From: Cephalopachus bancanus
Taxonomy: Eukaryota; Chordata; Mammalia; Primates; Tarsiidae
Direction of reading: 5' to 3'
NCBI GenBank assembly: GCA_027257055.1
Contig: JAPVLO010000870.1
Span: 1-64,000, forward strand
DNA length: 64,000 nucleotides
Below, in pieces: positions 11,230-24,724 of the stretch. Numbering within the stretch: the first letter of the stretch is position 1; every line of letters starts with the position of its first letter. The position numbers were made by a program, and so were the translations under genes. The notes beneath the pieces are model-generated. The model was not told the origin of the DNA. It made no database searches and saw only the letters and a list, made by a program, of their open reading frames with translations.

Positions 11230-14200
11230 CGGGAGGGTGGGCCAGACTCTGGGAGGTCCCCAGTCTCCTGGGATATTCTCCCCTGGGTGCTTACACGGGG
11301 CTCTCAGCTGTCCCCTGGCAGGGTCTAGACCCTACCCCCTTTTACTAGACTGAAGAACTCTCAGAACAACAGCTCATATCCCTGACAGAAAACAGAAGGC
11401 AGTGAGGGGCCTCACATCAGGCTACAGCCATGCAGAGCCTCCCAAAAGGACAGCCAGGAGCAGCCAAATTCAGTGGGGTCCATTTGTCTGGGGCGAGAAG
11501 CCTGCTTGGTCCTCATCAAGGCAGGGCCTGAGACCATTATTCTGTGGACCTTGAGGCCACCTCCTTAAATCAAGGCCCTATTTCCAAGGAGATACTGGAG
11601 AAGAAAGTGAGTGGAATCAATCTACCTACTGTTCCATGCGAATTTCCATGAGTGACATAAGGGGTGGGGTGGGGCTGGGTCCTGTGTGTTTGGTGAGTGG
11701 GGTCCCCTCAGTTCTCACCTTGACTCCTGGCAGGGTCTGGGACCCTCCCTCTGCTGACCTGAGTGCAGCCCACTCAGACCAGAGACCAATGATCTAGGTA
11801 TAAGAAGAGATTTCAGCCTGACAGCCCAGCCCATGCTCTCCAAGGCTGACAGCTGGAGTGGGGAAGATTTCCTGGGTCCCTGTCTGTGTTCTGGGCTGGG
11901 GTACCCTCAATCCTCCTTCGGGGTCCTCAGCTGAAATCTTGGCAGGTCCTGGAACCACTGTGTCTCTTGACCAGATGGGTCCCTGGGTTGACCTGACGTC
12001 ACCCTCTCAGAGCAAGGTCCTTGCCTTCCTGAGACCCCAAAACAGCAATGAGGAGGCACCACATCCTGTCACCCCTGAGCAGGATCTCCAGGGCTGACAC
12101 CAGGAGCTGGCTCCATCTGTTCTGTCCTGTGGAGTTCCAAAGCCCTCCTGTGGGTTATTCACCTTTACTCCTGCAGGTGCCTGCCTTTCTCTCCCCCTAC
12201 CCCCAGGGTGAGCAGACATCTCCCCTTTAGACCAAGACCTTCTCTCCCGGGGATTCCGCAACTTCCTGCCTGGGTACAAGTGAGTTTGCCACTTAGGGCC
12301 ACCCCTGATCAACTGCCACCAGAACTAAGAACAGGGGACCGTCAGATTCTGTGATACCCTCTTTCTGGGCTGGGGGTATCTACAGTCCTCGTGAAGGGTG
12401 TATGCCTTGCATCCTGGCATGTCCTTAAACTCCTTTCTCTGCCAACCAGGTCTGGTTCCCTTAGATTAAGGTCCTCACATCCCTGAGACATTCCCTCCAA
12501 CCACATGACAGAAATGAGAGTATGCCACAAGTAACCCATGCCTGCAGTGTCCCGGAGCAGAGAATAGGGGAAGCCCAGTTCTGTGAGGTCCCTTCTTCTT
12601 TGAGGTGTGGGTACCTTTTTACTTTCAGTCCTTACAAACCTCCACCCACCTTGATTCCTGGCAGGTCCTGAACTGCTCCCTCTCTGCTCACCTGTGCTCA
12701 TCCCTCAGACGGAGTCTGAGACCTGACAGTCGGAAGGGAGGATGCACCATATAGTCACTGCTGCGTGGGTTTCCCAAGGCTGACAGTAAGGGCAGGTTTC
12801 AGGGGGGTCTCCTCTATCTGGGGTTTCCTCCAGGCATTCTTATTTAGGCACAGCAGGGCCTGGGCCCTCTCCCTCCTGCTAAACTGTAGATGTGTCTTGT
12901 AGCTCAAGGCCTCCAGCTTCCCGAGTCCCCGAGGAGGAAGTAGTGGCCTGTTTCCTCCCCACAGTCCTGCCAGGGCTGACAGCAGGGGCAGGTTTCCTAA
13001 GTCAGGGATGGGGAATCTCCTGAGTCCTCCCTCAGGGCCCTGGGAGCCTTCCTCTGCTGACCTGAGACTCCACTCTCCAGACCACAGCCCTCCCCTCCTT
13101 GTCACCCTAAAAGCAGAATCGAGGATTTCGAGGATTTCTACTTCTGGCTACCCTGCACAAGGCCTTCCAGGGCCTCAGTCCCCTGTGTTCTGGAGTCTAA
13201 GGTCTCTCCGGTCCTCCCTCTGCATCTTGCCCTGTATCCCAGCAGGGCCTGGTCTCCAGCCCTCAGCTGACTCCAGTTTTCATCCCTCAGATTCCGAAGG
13301 CTGAATTAAGAGGCGCCTCGGTCTGACCACAGGGATGGGGCTGGGCCCTCTGTCCTGAATCTCCTCGGTCTTCCTCACACCTGGCTTGTCTCCTAGCAGG
13401 GTCTGAACCCCTCTTTCTGCTACCTCCAAGCCATGCTCCCGATTCCAGGCCTGGATGCGGAACCCGGGTGTGGATGTCAGAAACTGCAAGCCTGGCTACC
13501 CCACGCAAGGCCTCCCAGGGCTGCCAGCAGAGGCAGGCATCTGTGAGCCCGTCCCTCCACCCCCGTTCTGGGATCTAAGTTTCCTTTCCCTCAGACCAAG
13601 GCCCTCAGTACCCCGAGAACCCCTGGAAAGTCGGTGGACGACACATTCTGCCACCATCCTCTGGGGCTTCCCATTGCCACAGCAGGGGCAGCAACAATTC
13701 TGTGGGGCCCACAGTCGCCCTCAGCATCTCATCTGACTCCTAATAGAACCTGGGTCCTCTCCCCTCTACTAATATGAAGCCCAGATCTTAGACCAAGGCC
13801 ATCACATCTCTCCAACTCCCAAAGTGGAAGTTAGTTGACGTCACATCCGCTTACCATGCACGTGGCTTCCCAGGGCTTCCCAGGGCTAGCAGCAAGGGCA
13901 GAGACGTGATATATCGGTTCCCTATATCCCTCAGTCCTCTCTCAGCATTCTGTCCCTTACACCTGGCAGGGCCTAAGTCCCCAGCCCTCTTTGAACTTGA
14001 GTCTACCCTAGTCACACCAATCTCTGACTCCCAGAATCCCTGAGGTACAAGGGGGGAAGGGCCCAGCCCGGCAAGTCCACCCCCAAGTGGTCCTGGGCCG
14101 ACAGCAGAGGCAGAACTGGGTTATCAACGTTCCTCTATCTGGTGTGGGGACCTCTTCAGTCCATCCTAAGTTTCTCACCTTACTCCCTAACAGAGCCCGG

Positions 14201-15460
14201 GCCTTCTCTCTGTTCAGCCCATCTGAAGCCTGGGCCTCAGATCACGGCCCTTGCTTCTCTCTGACCGCGGAGGCGGAAGTCAGTGAACGTCACATCTGCC
14301 CATCACACCCGGGGCTTCCCAGGGCTGACAGCAGGGGTAGTGACGACTCCGTGTGGCCCTTCTATCAAGATAGGGGTGTCTCCTCAGTCCTCCTTCAGGG
14401 TCTTGACCTTGACGCCTGGCAGGACCTGGGACCCCCTCCCTCTATGCACTTGAGCCTTCCCTGCTCATATCAAGCTCTGACTCCCAGAGTCCCCTGTGGC
14501 CTAAGGAAGGAGGGGCCAGGCCTGGCATGTGCCTCCAAGTGGTCCTTGGCTGAAAGCAGATGCAGGGCTGTGTTATCGGGGTTCCTCTATATGGGATAGA
14601 GGACTCTTCAGCGTCTCACCTAATAGCCTGGACACTCTCACCTCTGCCAATCTGAAACCTGGACCTCAGACCAACGTCCCCCTGTCTCTCCGACTCCCAA
14701 GGCGGAAGTCAGTGGACGTCACATCCACCCATCATAACCAGGGCTTCCCACGACTGAACAGCAAGGGCGGAAAGGGTGCCAGTGTGTGGCGGGGAAGCCT
14801 CAGTTATTCCTCAGTGTTCTTAACTCCAGGCAGGGTCTGAGTCCTCACGCATCAGCTGACCTGAGCCTTCACCCCTCAGATTTCGGAGGCTGAATTAAAA
14901 GATGCCTCAGTCTGACCACAGGGGCCCTCTGTTCTGTGTCCCTTCAATGTCCCTCAGGCCTCTTTCGGTTCCCGGCAGGGCCTAGGACCCTCCCTCTGCT
15001 CCCTCAAGGCCATGCTTTTGAAACTAGACCCCCACCCCTGACCCGGGTGCAGATATCAGGAACTGCAGGCCAGGCCACCCTGCACGGGGGTCCCCCAGGG
15101 CAGACAGCAGAGGCAGGGCTGGGCCCCTCCTGTCCCAGGGTCCAGAGTCCCCTCAGTCCTTCCTGAGTGTCTCACCTTAACTCCAGCCAGAGCCTGAGAT
15201 GACTCCTTATGCCAACCTGAGGATGCACCCTTCTGTTCAAGTCTCGCCTGTCTCGGACCTCTGCACAGGAAGTCGGGAAGCACCACTTCCTACCACGCAG
15301 CAATGCGGTCTCCCACAGCTGACAGTAGATACTGTTCTAGCGCCCCTTCTGTTCTGGAGGGGTGTTCACTTCAGTACTCCTTCAGGGCCCTCACGTTGAC
15401 TCCTATCGAGGTACAGGACACCTCCCAGGGACTACCTGAGCCTGCTCCATTAGACCAATA
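11230..15460 (-). repeat. Array of diverged MAGE leader/promoter-like units
   Basis: About 4.2 kb is built of diverged units of roughly 200-230 bp. On the plus strand each unit contains, in order, a core like AGGGCTGACAGCAGGGGCAG, CCTCAGTCCTC, a CTCACCTTGACTCCTGGCAG block, CCCTCCCTCTGCTGACCTGA and AGACCAAGGCC; several also have GGAAGTCAGTGGACGTCACA. Cores are visible near 12777, 12970, 13518, 13685, 13885, 14095, 14325, 14555, 14755, 15095 and 15312. Read on the minus strand, the CTCACCTTG block is a CAAG|GTGAG splice donor. It is well kept at 11719, and a variant (TAAG|GTGAG) occurs at 15176. The units are homologous to MAGE-A first-exon regions, which are known to be multiplied upstream of some human MAGE-A genes. 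Confidence 0.7.
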
Positions 15461-15586
15461 TTTTGCTAAAATGCTCTCCAGAACAGTAACAGGATGCAGA
15501 AGAAATAAGAGATAGGGATCAGATAATAAGAAACAAAGCATTTATGATTAACAAATTATTAGATTATGTGTGAAAAAAATCCAAGA

Positions 15587-15872
15587 GTCGGGCGTGGTGG
15601 CACACACCTGTAGTCCCACCACTTTGGGAAGCAGAGTTGAGAGGACTGCCTGAGCAAATTGGTGAGATCTCGTCTCTACAATAAATCAAAAAATTAATCG
15701 GGGGTGGTGGTACACGCTTGTAGTTCTAGCTACTTGGAAGGCTAAAGGGAAAGGGTCTCCAGAGCACAGTAGGTCAAGGCTGCGGTGGCCGGGAACGTGC
15801 CACTGCACTCCAACCTGGGCTACAGAGTGAGACTCCACCTCAAAAAAAAAAAAAAGAAAGAAAAAGAAAAGA
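15587..15872 (+). repeat. Alu SINE
   Basis: A sense Alu with both monomers (TCGGGCGTGGTGGCACACAC head, GTGCCACTGCACTCCAACCT in the right arm) and an A-rich tail. It has several small deletions. Confidence 0.85.
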
Positions 15873-16690
<818 letters not shown>

Positions 16691-17555
16691 AGATACTCTT
16701 GGGTAAACAGAGGAAGATAAAAGGAGTTATTACTCTACTAGATAAGTAAGAATTATTAAAGTGCTATAGTAATTAAGTTTGTGGTATGACAAATAGACCA
16801 ATGGAACTAAATAAAGCACTGAAATAGACATGCTTTTATATGAACCCTCAACTTATGACAAATGTGCAACTGCAGAACAGTGGAGCTCTTTCGAAGCCAG
16901 ACACAGATCAGTTGCAGAGAAATAGAGATCTACTTTTTAAATTGTTGTCATAAAAAATTTCAACCATATATGAAACTATCTAATAGCAAAATGAACCCAG
17001 CAGCACGGGCCAAGCAGGCCATCAATACTTCTGGAAGAGAAAGGGCTGAAAGGGGCAGGGGACATTGGTTAGTACCAGGAGGGATGGAGATGATATGAGT
17101 AGGGGGAAGAAGAAAGGAAATGCAGCTCCTTCTGGCCCTTCTCTCTGACATAGATGGCCTTGCTACTTTCAGGGACCTTCATTTTCAAAGAGCTATACCT
17201 GGTGGCTAGATGTGGTGGCATCCTCTGCTAACCTCAACAGCCCTGGGGCTCTGAGAAGTGTGACTTGAAGTAGGATTCCAGAGACTTGTGAGAAGGGAGG
17301 TTGGGCTGACACCCTGACCAGGCCCAGGAGGCCTTCACCAACTTAAAGGCAGTTCTGGGTTGTTTACATGTGATGGGAGCAGACTGCTACCTCCTTCCTC
17401 AACTGGATGAGAGCTCTTGATGTGAGGAGGGGTTCGGGGCTTTGGCCTCTCTCCTTTTCTGCTTATTTCGAGGCATCCCATAGATCCTGCTCTTTCACAG
17501 ACAACCCTCTCTGTAGATCCTCACTACTGGCACTTGTAGTACTTAATAGAGGAAG
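16691..17555. other. Unassigned intergenic sequence
   Basis: 16691-16990 is AT-rich and LINE-like. The rest is average-composition sequence with no coding frame that I recognise. Confidence 0.4.
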
Positions 17556-17559
17556 GAAG

Positions 17560-18360
17560 GCGTGTCTCTCCCTCCTGTGCTCAGAGGTACTCTAAATGTG
17601 GAGATGACAGGTGTCTTGGGATGACCCTAAGCTAATTCCATGATGGGCAGGGGACCTCCAGGGATACGAGTGAGAGGGCTTCGCCCACCATCACTTGAAC
17701 TAACACCAATCTGGGCCAGATTCTCATAACTGTGTCTTTCAATGTCAGAGCAGAAGTTTTCATTTTAATAATGTCTAACTTATCATTTTTTTCCTTTCAC
17801 GAGTCACACTTTTGGTGTTGTATCTAAGAAGTCATTGCCAAACCCAAGTTTATCTTGATTTTCTCCTATGATACCTTCCAGATGTTTGATTGTTTTTGTG
17901 CTTTACATGTAGGTCTAGGATGCATTTTGAGTTGATTTTGTGAGAGGTGCAAAGTCAGTGTCTCTCTCCTTGCTGAGTTCAGGGATACTCTGAGTGCGTG
18001 AGGAGAGGAAGCAAGAGGATGACTGAATTCCACAGTGGGTGGGGAGCCATCAAGAATGCCAGTGAGAGGACACCTTCTCAGCACGTGAACACAGTCTGGA
18101 GAGATATGTCCTGGAAGCTCCTTAATGAAGATCCTGCACCATCCAAATGGGGTTTGAGCTCCCGGCTGGAAAGGCTTCAGGCTGACAATCAGTCTCTGAA
18201 TGAGAATGAGGCCACCCAAATGAGTCTGTAGGATCATGTCACCCCATCTTCTCCGTGGGTCATTGCTGGCTCAGATCAACGCCAGCCCCACCTCTGCTCT
18301 ACGTACTTCCTCTCAGCTGCCTTCACTGTTGACAGGGCCCTCAGCAGAGTTCAGGAATGC
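17560..18360 (+). repeat. Two diverged copies of a unit, possibly a DNA-transposon remnant
   Basis: The segment at 17563-17720 resembles 17960-18110 (GTGTCTCTC, GATACGAGTGAGAGG versus AATGCCAGTGAGAGG, then CTTGAAC versus CGTGAAC). An antisense L1 fragment lies between them. The frame at 17998-18231 contains GAIKNASERTPS and VNTVWRDMSWKLLNED. These weakly recall the W-x-x-(I/V)-(T/K)-x-x-x-(V/M)-N-x-(V/I)-W-(R/K) region of pogo/Tigger transposases. The call is tentative. Confidence 0.3.
17735..17958 (-). repeat. Old L1 fragment, antisense
   Basis: TCTAAGAAGTCATTGCCAAA and GTAGGTCTAGGATGCATTTT are antisense L1 ORF2 landmarks. Confidence 0.7.
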
Positions 18361-19384
18361 CAAGATTCCAGCGGAGGTTGACTTGTGGTTTTGTGAGAGA
18401 GTTCACTGAAGGTTTGGGCCATCTCCAGATCCACTCTGCCCAGGATCAACTCAGCTGTTGTAGAGTTTGCTTTCTTCCTCAGCTTTGCCTTTAGTGTCTC
18501 AGGGGCAATTTGTCTCTCTTCTAGCCAGAATGGGCTATACAACCTCAGAGGTGAAGGTGGAAAAACTTGGATGTTTATTTCACAATGGTTTCTCTTTGCC
18601 TCCCCACTGCCAGATCCCTGAAAAGATCTTTCTCAGATCTTCACTGTGAGAATATGATGGGGTTCCTAGAAGTAAAGTCCCAAACATTTGCCCCCAAAAT
18701 TACAGCCCCAGGCAGATTATCACTCACATCACTCCACACTCAGCCTTCAGCATTTAATCAAAATCACCATTTAGATGTTCTTGCCAGTTTCTGTCTCCAG
18801 CAGCTCCTGCTACAGGTAAGCAGATCTTACCTGTGCCTCTTTGTAGGCACCCTTTTCTCCGTATTTCTGATTGGTGATTTGCCCTACAATCTCAGGTCTC
18901 TGATGAGTATAAGAAAAATTACTGATTTTTTTCAATTTTTCAAGCATTTTCTTATTGTAAGAATGAAGTGTCAATATACAGCTGTATAGATTTCTCTTAG
19001 TGGTTGCTTTAGATGTTATATTAATTTTTGCTTCAACTGTCAGACACAATTTAGAAAGCTCAAAAGGAGAAAGTGTTTTGCATTTATCCATATTTTTGTT
19101 TGCCAAGTCCTTCTTTCCTTCCTTCCTGATGTTCCAACTGCCCATTACCCCTTTTGTTGTCTCCTTTCTGCTTAGGGAACTTTCTCCAGCCACTCTTGTA
19201 GGGTAGAGCTCCTGGTGACAAATTCGATTAGTTTTCCCTAATCTGAGAACATCTTGATTGTCCCTTCATTCCTGAAAGACATTTTTGCTAAATTTACGGT
19301 TTTGTGTTGACTCCTTTTCTTCCAGCACTTGAGAGAGGCTGTGCTTCTTTCTTCTGGCCTTCATGGCTTCTCTTGAAAAATTCA
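18361..19384. other. Unassigned intergenic sequence
   Basis: Several frames of 60-140 codons are open on both strands with no domain. 18990-19380 is similar in style to old LINE 3' sequence, but no family is assigned. Confidence 0.4.
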
Positions 19385-19560
19385 CTGTCAATGGGAAACT
19401 GTCAGGGGAGGGGGGTGGGATAGGCAGTTGAGGGAAACTGCTCAGAGAGAGAGGGGCATACCACATCAACAAGGGTACCTGCATAATCATTGTTTGTATA
19501 CCTAACCCTATATTGTACCCCACATCTTTATAATAAAAAAAGAAAAAAGAAAAATTCACT
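19385..19560 (+). repeat. L1 3' end
   Basis: Sense L1 tail with GTTTGTATACCTAACCCTAT, TGTACCCCACATCTTTATAA and an A-rich end, the same tail as at 23790. Confidence 0.8.
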
Positions 19561-19569
19561 GTCATTTGA

Positions 19570-21530
19570 ATTGTTTCCCTCTAAGTTGAGATGTTATTTT
19601 TCTCTTGCTGTTTTCAAGATATTTTTTTTGTCTTTAATTTTCAGACGTTTGATTATGATGAATCCTGGCTTGTATTTCTTTGGATTCATCCTCTTTGGAT
19701 TCACTCAGCTACTTGAATTTCTAGGTCTGTGAGTGCAGCTGAATTTGGAAAGCATTTAGCCATTATTTCTTTGAGTACTTTTTCAGCTCCATTCTCTTTC
19801 TTTTCTCTTTCCAGGACTCCAGTGGCATGAATGTTAGATTTTTTTGTTATATCTTCACAGGTCCCTGAGATTCTTCTCATTTTCATTTCAACGTGTTTTC
19901 TGTCTATTGGTCAGAAGGGGAAATACCTATTGTTTAATCTTTCAGTTCACTGATTCTTTCCTCTGTCATCTTCATTCTACTTTTAAGCCAATCCATTGAG
20001 TTTTTAATTTCAGTTATTGCCTTTTTCAATTCTAAAAACCTCACTTGATTTTCTCTGTATCTGCTGCTTCTTTGCTGAGACTTTATACTTCTTGCTGAGA
20101 CCTTCTATTTTTTCCACTTGTTTCAAGTGTGTTTGTAATGGCATGTCGAAACATATTTTATAATAGCTTATTTAAAAGCTTTTTTCAAAGGCTAGGCACA
20201 GTGGTTCACACCTGTGATCCCAGCACTTTGAGAGGCCAAGGTAAGAGGATTGCTTGAGCCCAGGAATTTGAGACCAGCCTAAGCAACATAGTGAGACTTC
20301 ATTTCTTTAAAAAAAGATTTTTTTTTTAATTGCTGGGCATGGTAGCTTGCTTGTGCCTGGAGTCCCAGCTACTTAGGAGGCTGAGGCAGGAGGATCACCT
20401 GAGCCCAGGAGGATGAGGCTGTGTTGAGCTGTGATTCCACCTCTGTCTGGGGAACAGAATGAGACCCCAAACTCAAAAAAAAAAGACAAGGAAAAAAAAT
20501 AGAAAACTTTGTCAGATAATTCCCACATGTCTGTCACCTTGGTGTTGATATGTATTGACTCTGTTTCTATTCAATTTGACATCTTCCTGTGTCTTATTAT
20601 GTGAATGATTTTTGGCTGAGCTATTGACATTTTAGTTGTTATTTCATAGTCCTCTGGATGTTATTTAAACCTTCCATTTCAGCTGACTTTCTCTGACACT
20701 GCTCTAGGGAGAGAAGCAGGGCGCCACCTCATTAGCGCCATGTGGGAATGAAAGACCAAGTCCCCCACTTGGCCTCCGTTGCCACCCAAGTGGGAGCCTG
20801 CTCGTTACTGCTGGGTGGAGGTGGGAGGTCTGGCTCCCTGCTCAGCTTCTGCTGATACCTCCTTGTCTGAGAGGGGTGGGCATCCCTCATTACTGTATTT
20901 CATGTCGTCTCCATTGACATCACAGGGTATGAGGAAGGTCTTGTTATTGCTAGACCGTTGTGAAAGTCCTCTCTTTTCCTGAGGCTGCCTCTGATGACAT
21001 CCCAGTCAGGAAAGGAAGGGTTGACTTGTTACCTTTGGAAGTGTAGGTTCCCCACATAAACTGTACAGACAACATGGGGCCGGGGGAAGGCTCCATTGCT
21101 ACCTGGTAGGATGATGCTCCAAGTTCCCTACTCAGTCTTCTGTGACACCACTCTGGCGTTGTAAGGGGGTAGTGGAAGCCCTCAGTGTAGCCTGGCGAGA
21201 GTGCCAATCTGGGTCTTCTACTCAGCCTTTGCCTTTGTGGATGTGGGTGGGGCCGCAGGATTTTTGTGTGTGATGGTGTTTGGTGGAAGAAGAAAAATTA
21301 CTGCCTAGACATTTTCTGTCTTGCTGGGTTTCCCTTTTCCTAATTTTCAGACTAGAGTAAGCAGGCTTTTGTTGAGGCTCTACCCTGCCCCACACCTGTT
21401 GGTCTGTCCATTTGCTGGTGGATTTATCACCATTTCTGGGATATATGAGGCATAAAGAAAGTCCTAGAACTTGCCACTCTGTTGTCCCTTGGGTCCCAAG
21501 GAGCCAGGCTGCCACTTCTGTCCACCATTC
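19570..21530 (-). repeat. Old L1M-type 3' region, antisense, with an Alu inserted
   Basis: Landmarks such as TTTGATTATGATGAATCCTG, GGACTCCAGTGGCATGAATG and GTCAGATAATTCCCACATGT are antisense old-L1 3' sequence. After the Alu the element continues into its GC-richer, internally repetitive part (20690-21250), where CTCATTACTG-type phrases recur. Confidence 0.65.
20190..20500 (+). repeat. Old Alu (AluJ-like)
   Basis: A sense Alu (GGCTAGGCACAGTGGTTCAC to an A-rich tail) splits the old L1 around it. Confidence 0.85.
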
Positions 21531-22603
21531 AGAGTCTTCTGATGTTTGTTTTATAAATAATATTCTGGGTGTTTAGTTATACTTAGCAGAAGAAATAGAA
21601 GAAAGGATGTGTACAACCATCTTTCCAGAAGTGGAAGCTTAATCCCTACAGAGAATTTCAAAGCAATAATAAACTGAATAAAAGCCAGTCTTGATTTTTA
21701 TCACCATCATACTTCAGTATATTTATATAATTCCAGTGATAAAATACTCTCCCCTTAAATCTTTTCATCTTTATTTTTTCAAAACTTTTTCCCCCCTGCA
21801 GGGAATTGTCAACCTAAATAAATAGAGAGGCTCTCTAAAAGAAAACAGTGCTTATCTGTGAATGGAGTATTGCAATGGGAATGAGCATGCCATAGTAAAC
21901 TATGTGTGTATTCAGGAAGGTAAAGGAAGACAAAGGTTTTAAAAGGAGGAAATGAGAAAGATTGCATAATTGTTTTAGAAATAATTCTCCTTGGCTACAA
22001 AGATCAATAACAAGGGTTATGCCAATCTGAGGTTGCACAGGCAGTTGCTGGGCAGATAGATAGAAGGATTTTTTTGTATAATGTTGTGATGGTCTTTGTG
22101 TACGGTTTTGACTTTTGCAGAGTCTTTCGTGATAGTTTTTGTTATACAAGCATGAGCACCCTCCATTCACCGCCTTGCCTAACTCATTTGTCAGAGTTTT
22201 TTTTTTTTTTAAACATGAGTGACTCCATTGTGATTCTGAAAACTTTCACAGAGTATAATCTCTAAAAACAGTTTAATTTAGGTATGTTTAACATATAGTG
22301 AGCTTCTTAACATGGACAATTTGGCAAGTTTTGACACAGGAATAATCCTGGGAAATCACCCCCACGATCAAGATACCCCCAGAGGATTCTTCCTCGCTGT
22401 TGGCAATTCCTCCCTCCTGCCACTCTCTGAATCCCCATTCCCAAGCAACCATTGATCTGTATGTCATGACAGATTAGTCTGAATTTTTTTAAGTTGTGCA
22501 TAAAGTCTTAGAAGCCAGATGGCTTAGAAGCTGGATGGCTCCACCGAATTACGGTGGAGGTAATTTTTAAAGAAACTGCCAAATTGATTTTGAAAATGAT
22601 TGT
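21531..22603. other. AT-rich unassigned sequence
   Basis: Low-complexity AT-rich sequence without coding signal. 22270-22500 resembles old LINE 3' sequence (antisense) but is not assigned. Confidence 0.4.
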
Positions 22604-22910
22604 ACCGGCCTGGCTCGGTGGCTCAGCCTGTAATCCCAGTGCTTTGGGAGGCCAAGGTGAGTGGATTGCCTGAGCCTGCGGGTTCGAGACCTGCCCAGGC
22701 AACTTGGCAAGACCTCGTCTGTGTCATAAATTAGCTGTTCTGTCATAAATTAACCAGGCGTGGTAGCACGTACCTGTAGCTCCAGCTACTTGGAAGGCTG
22801 AAGCGGAAGGATTGCCAGAGCCCAGGAGGTTGAGGCTGCAGTGGCCAGGAGCGTGCCACTGCACTCCAGTCTGAGCAACAGAGTGAGACTCCAATTCAAA
22901 AAAAAGAAAA
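22604..22910 (+). repeat. AluL-type SINE
   Basis: A sense Alu with the head GGCTCGGTGGCTCAGCCTG. A small internal duplication (CTGTGTCATAAATTA, then CTGTCATAAATTA) lies between the monomers. Confidence 0.9.
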
Positions 22911-23199
22911 TGATTGTATCATTTTACATTCTCACCAGGAACGTATGAAAGCTTCACTGTTGCACATCCTTGCTGATACTGAAAGGGTCAAGTCTTTTCA
23001 ATTTTAGCCATCCTAACATGTGTGTGGGTATCTCATTGGGATTTCGATCATAATTTTCCTAATAAATAATGATGTTGAATTTTTATTCATGTGACTTTTG
23101 GCAGATTTGTCCTTATGTAATCTTTCTTTGGAATTGCACTGTTGTTTATTCCAACTTCCAAATGTTCATTGTTAGTTTATAGAAATACAATCATTTTTT

Positions 23200-23795
23200 C
23201 AAACAACAACAGATGTTAATGCAACCTCTTTGGAAGACTGTGTGGCGATTTCTGAAAGAGCTAGAAATTGACCTTCCATATGACCCAGCAATCCCCCTAT
23301 TGGGAATATACCAGGAGAAACTCAAGTTATTCTACCAAAAAGATACCTGCACACGCATGTTTGTTGCGGCTCTATTCACAATAGCAAAAACATGGAACCA
23401 ACCATTTTGCCCATCAAAGCTGGGCTGGATAAAAAAATGTGGTACATATACACAATGGAATATTATGCAGCCACAAAGAAGGACAAACATATGGACTTCA
23501 CAGCCACTTGGATGAACTTGAAGTCAATCACACTCAGTGATCTATCACAGAAACAAAGAAAAAAGCACCATATGTTCTCACTCAACAGTGGACTTTGAAC
23601 AATTATCAGAATACTATAAGAAAGGGATTGGTAGTAGGTGGAAACTGCCAGGGGAGGGGGTTGGGATTGGCAGTAGTGGGAAACTGCCAGGAGGGGGAAC
23701 ACACCTCATCAATAAGGGTGGCTGCATAATGAACATTTGTATACCTAACCCTGAATTGTACCCCACATCTTTAAAATAAAAATAAACAAATAAAA
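23200..23795 (+). repeat. L1 ORF2 C-terminus and 3' UTR
   Basis: The translated frames give LPYDPAIPLLGIYQEK and LFYQKDTCTRMFVAALFTIA, the conserved C-terminal part of L1 ORF2p, followed by the strepsirrhine-type 3' UTR and an A-rich tail. A frameshift near 23440 splits the frame, so the copy is dead. Confidence 0.9.
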
Positions 23796-23809
23796 GAGAA
23801 AATACAATC

Positions 23810-23935
23810 ATTTTTTTATATTGACCTTGTATTCTGTGACCTTGCTAAACTCAAAGTTCTAGCAGCATTTCTTTAGACTGAAGGGATTTTTCTGCATATG
23901 CTCTCTGTAATCAGTGAATACAGATAGCTTTACTC
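23810..23935 (-). repeat. Old L1 fragment, antisense
   Basis: TGACCTTGTATTCTGTGACC and TTGCTAAACTC are typical antisense L1 ORF2. Confidence 0.7.
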
Positions 23936-24724
23936 TTCCCTTTCAACTGGGAGGTGTCGTTGCCCCTTGTTGCACTAGAAAGAACATCAAATACAAGGCT
24001 GAACAACCGCCTTCCCTCCACCATGAACTCATCGGTCTTGGGTTTTTATACTCCAACAGCCAGCGCCGCTTCTGGCAGGTGAACTCTGGCCCCCAACCCC
24101 CTACGCTGTTAAAACCCAAGTCTGGTACTAAACCTTCCGAGGTGAACGCAAACAAGGCCCAGAACAGAACCAAGACTAGGAAACTAGCAAGTCTATTCAC
24201 CAAGTCTTGACGGGCTGAAGGCGGTGGTTTTAGACGCGAAGACAGAAAACCGAGGAGAGGGACGTGGACACCGGGAAAGGAGGTGGGTGGAAAAGGTCCC
24301 CGGTGGGGGCCAAGAATGGCCTTCAAGGTGCAGAAGAGAACTCTGTAGGCGGGAAGTGGAACGATTCACACTTCCACGGAGGCCGAGTAGCGCCACATTG
24401 CCGTGGAGGGGTTCGAGGCAAGACGTGCAGAAACCAGGCAGCCACCACGAGTGGGCGCCAACCGGATGAGCCACCGAAGCGGGTGGCGGCTGCGGGAAGA
24501 GGCTCGTGGGAGGCAGCCTCTCCCTGCCGTGTGACCCCCAAACTGCAACGGGAAGGCCGGGGAGGGTGGCTGACCGGTTGGGAAGGCGCTCTGGGGGTGG
24601 CAGAGACGGTCCCCCTGTCTCCAACCACCCTGTTTAGGCACTCCGGCCTCCGTCCCCTGCCCCGTGGAGGTGGCAGGAGGGTGCACTGTGGCATCTAAGC
24701 TGCGTCTCGGCCTCCCCAGCTTCT

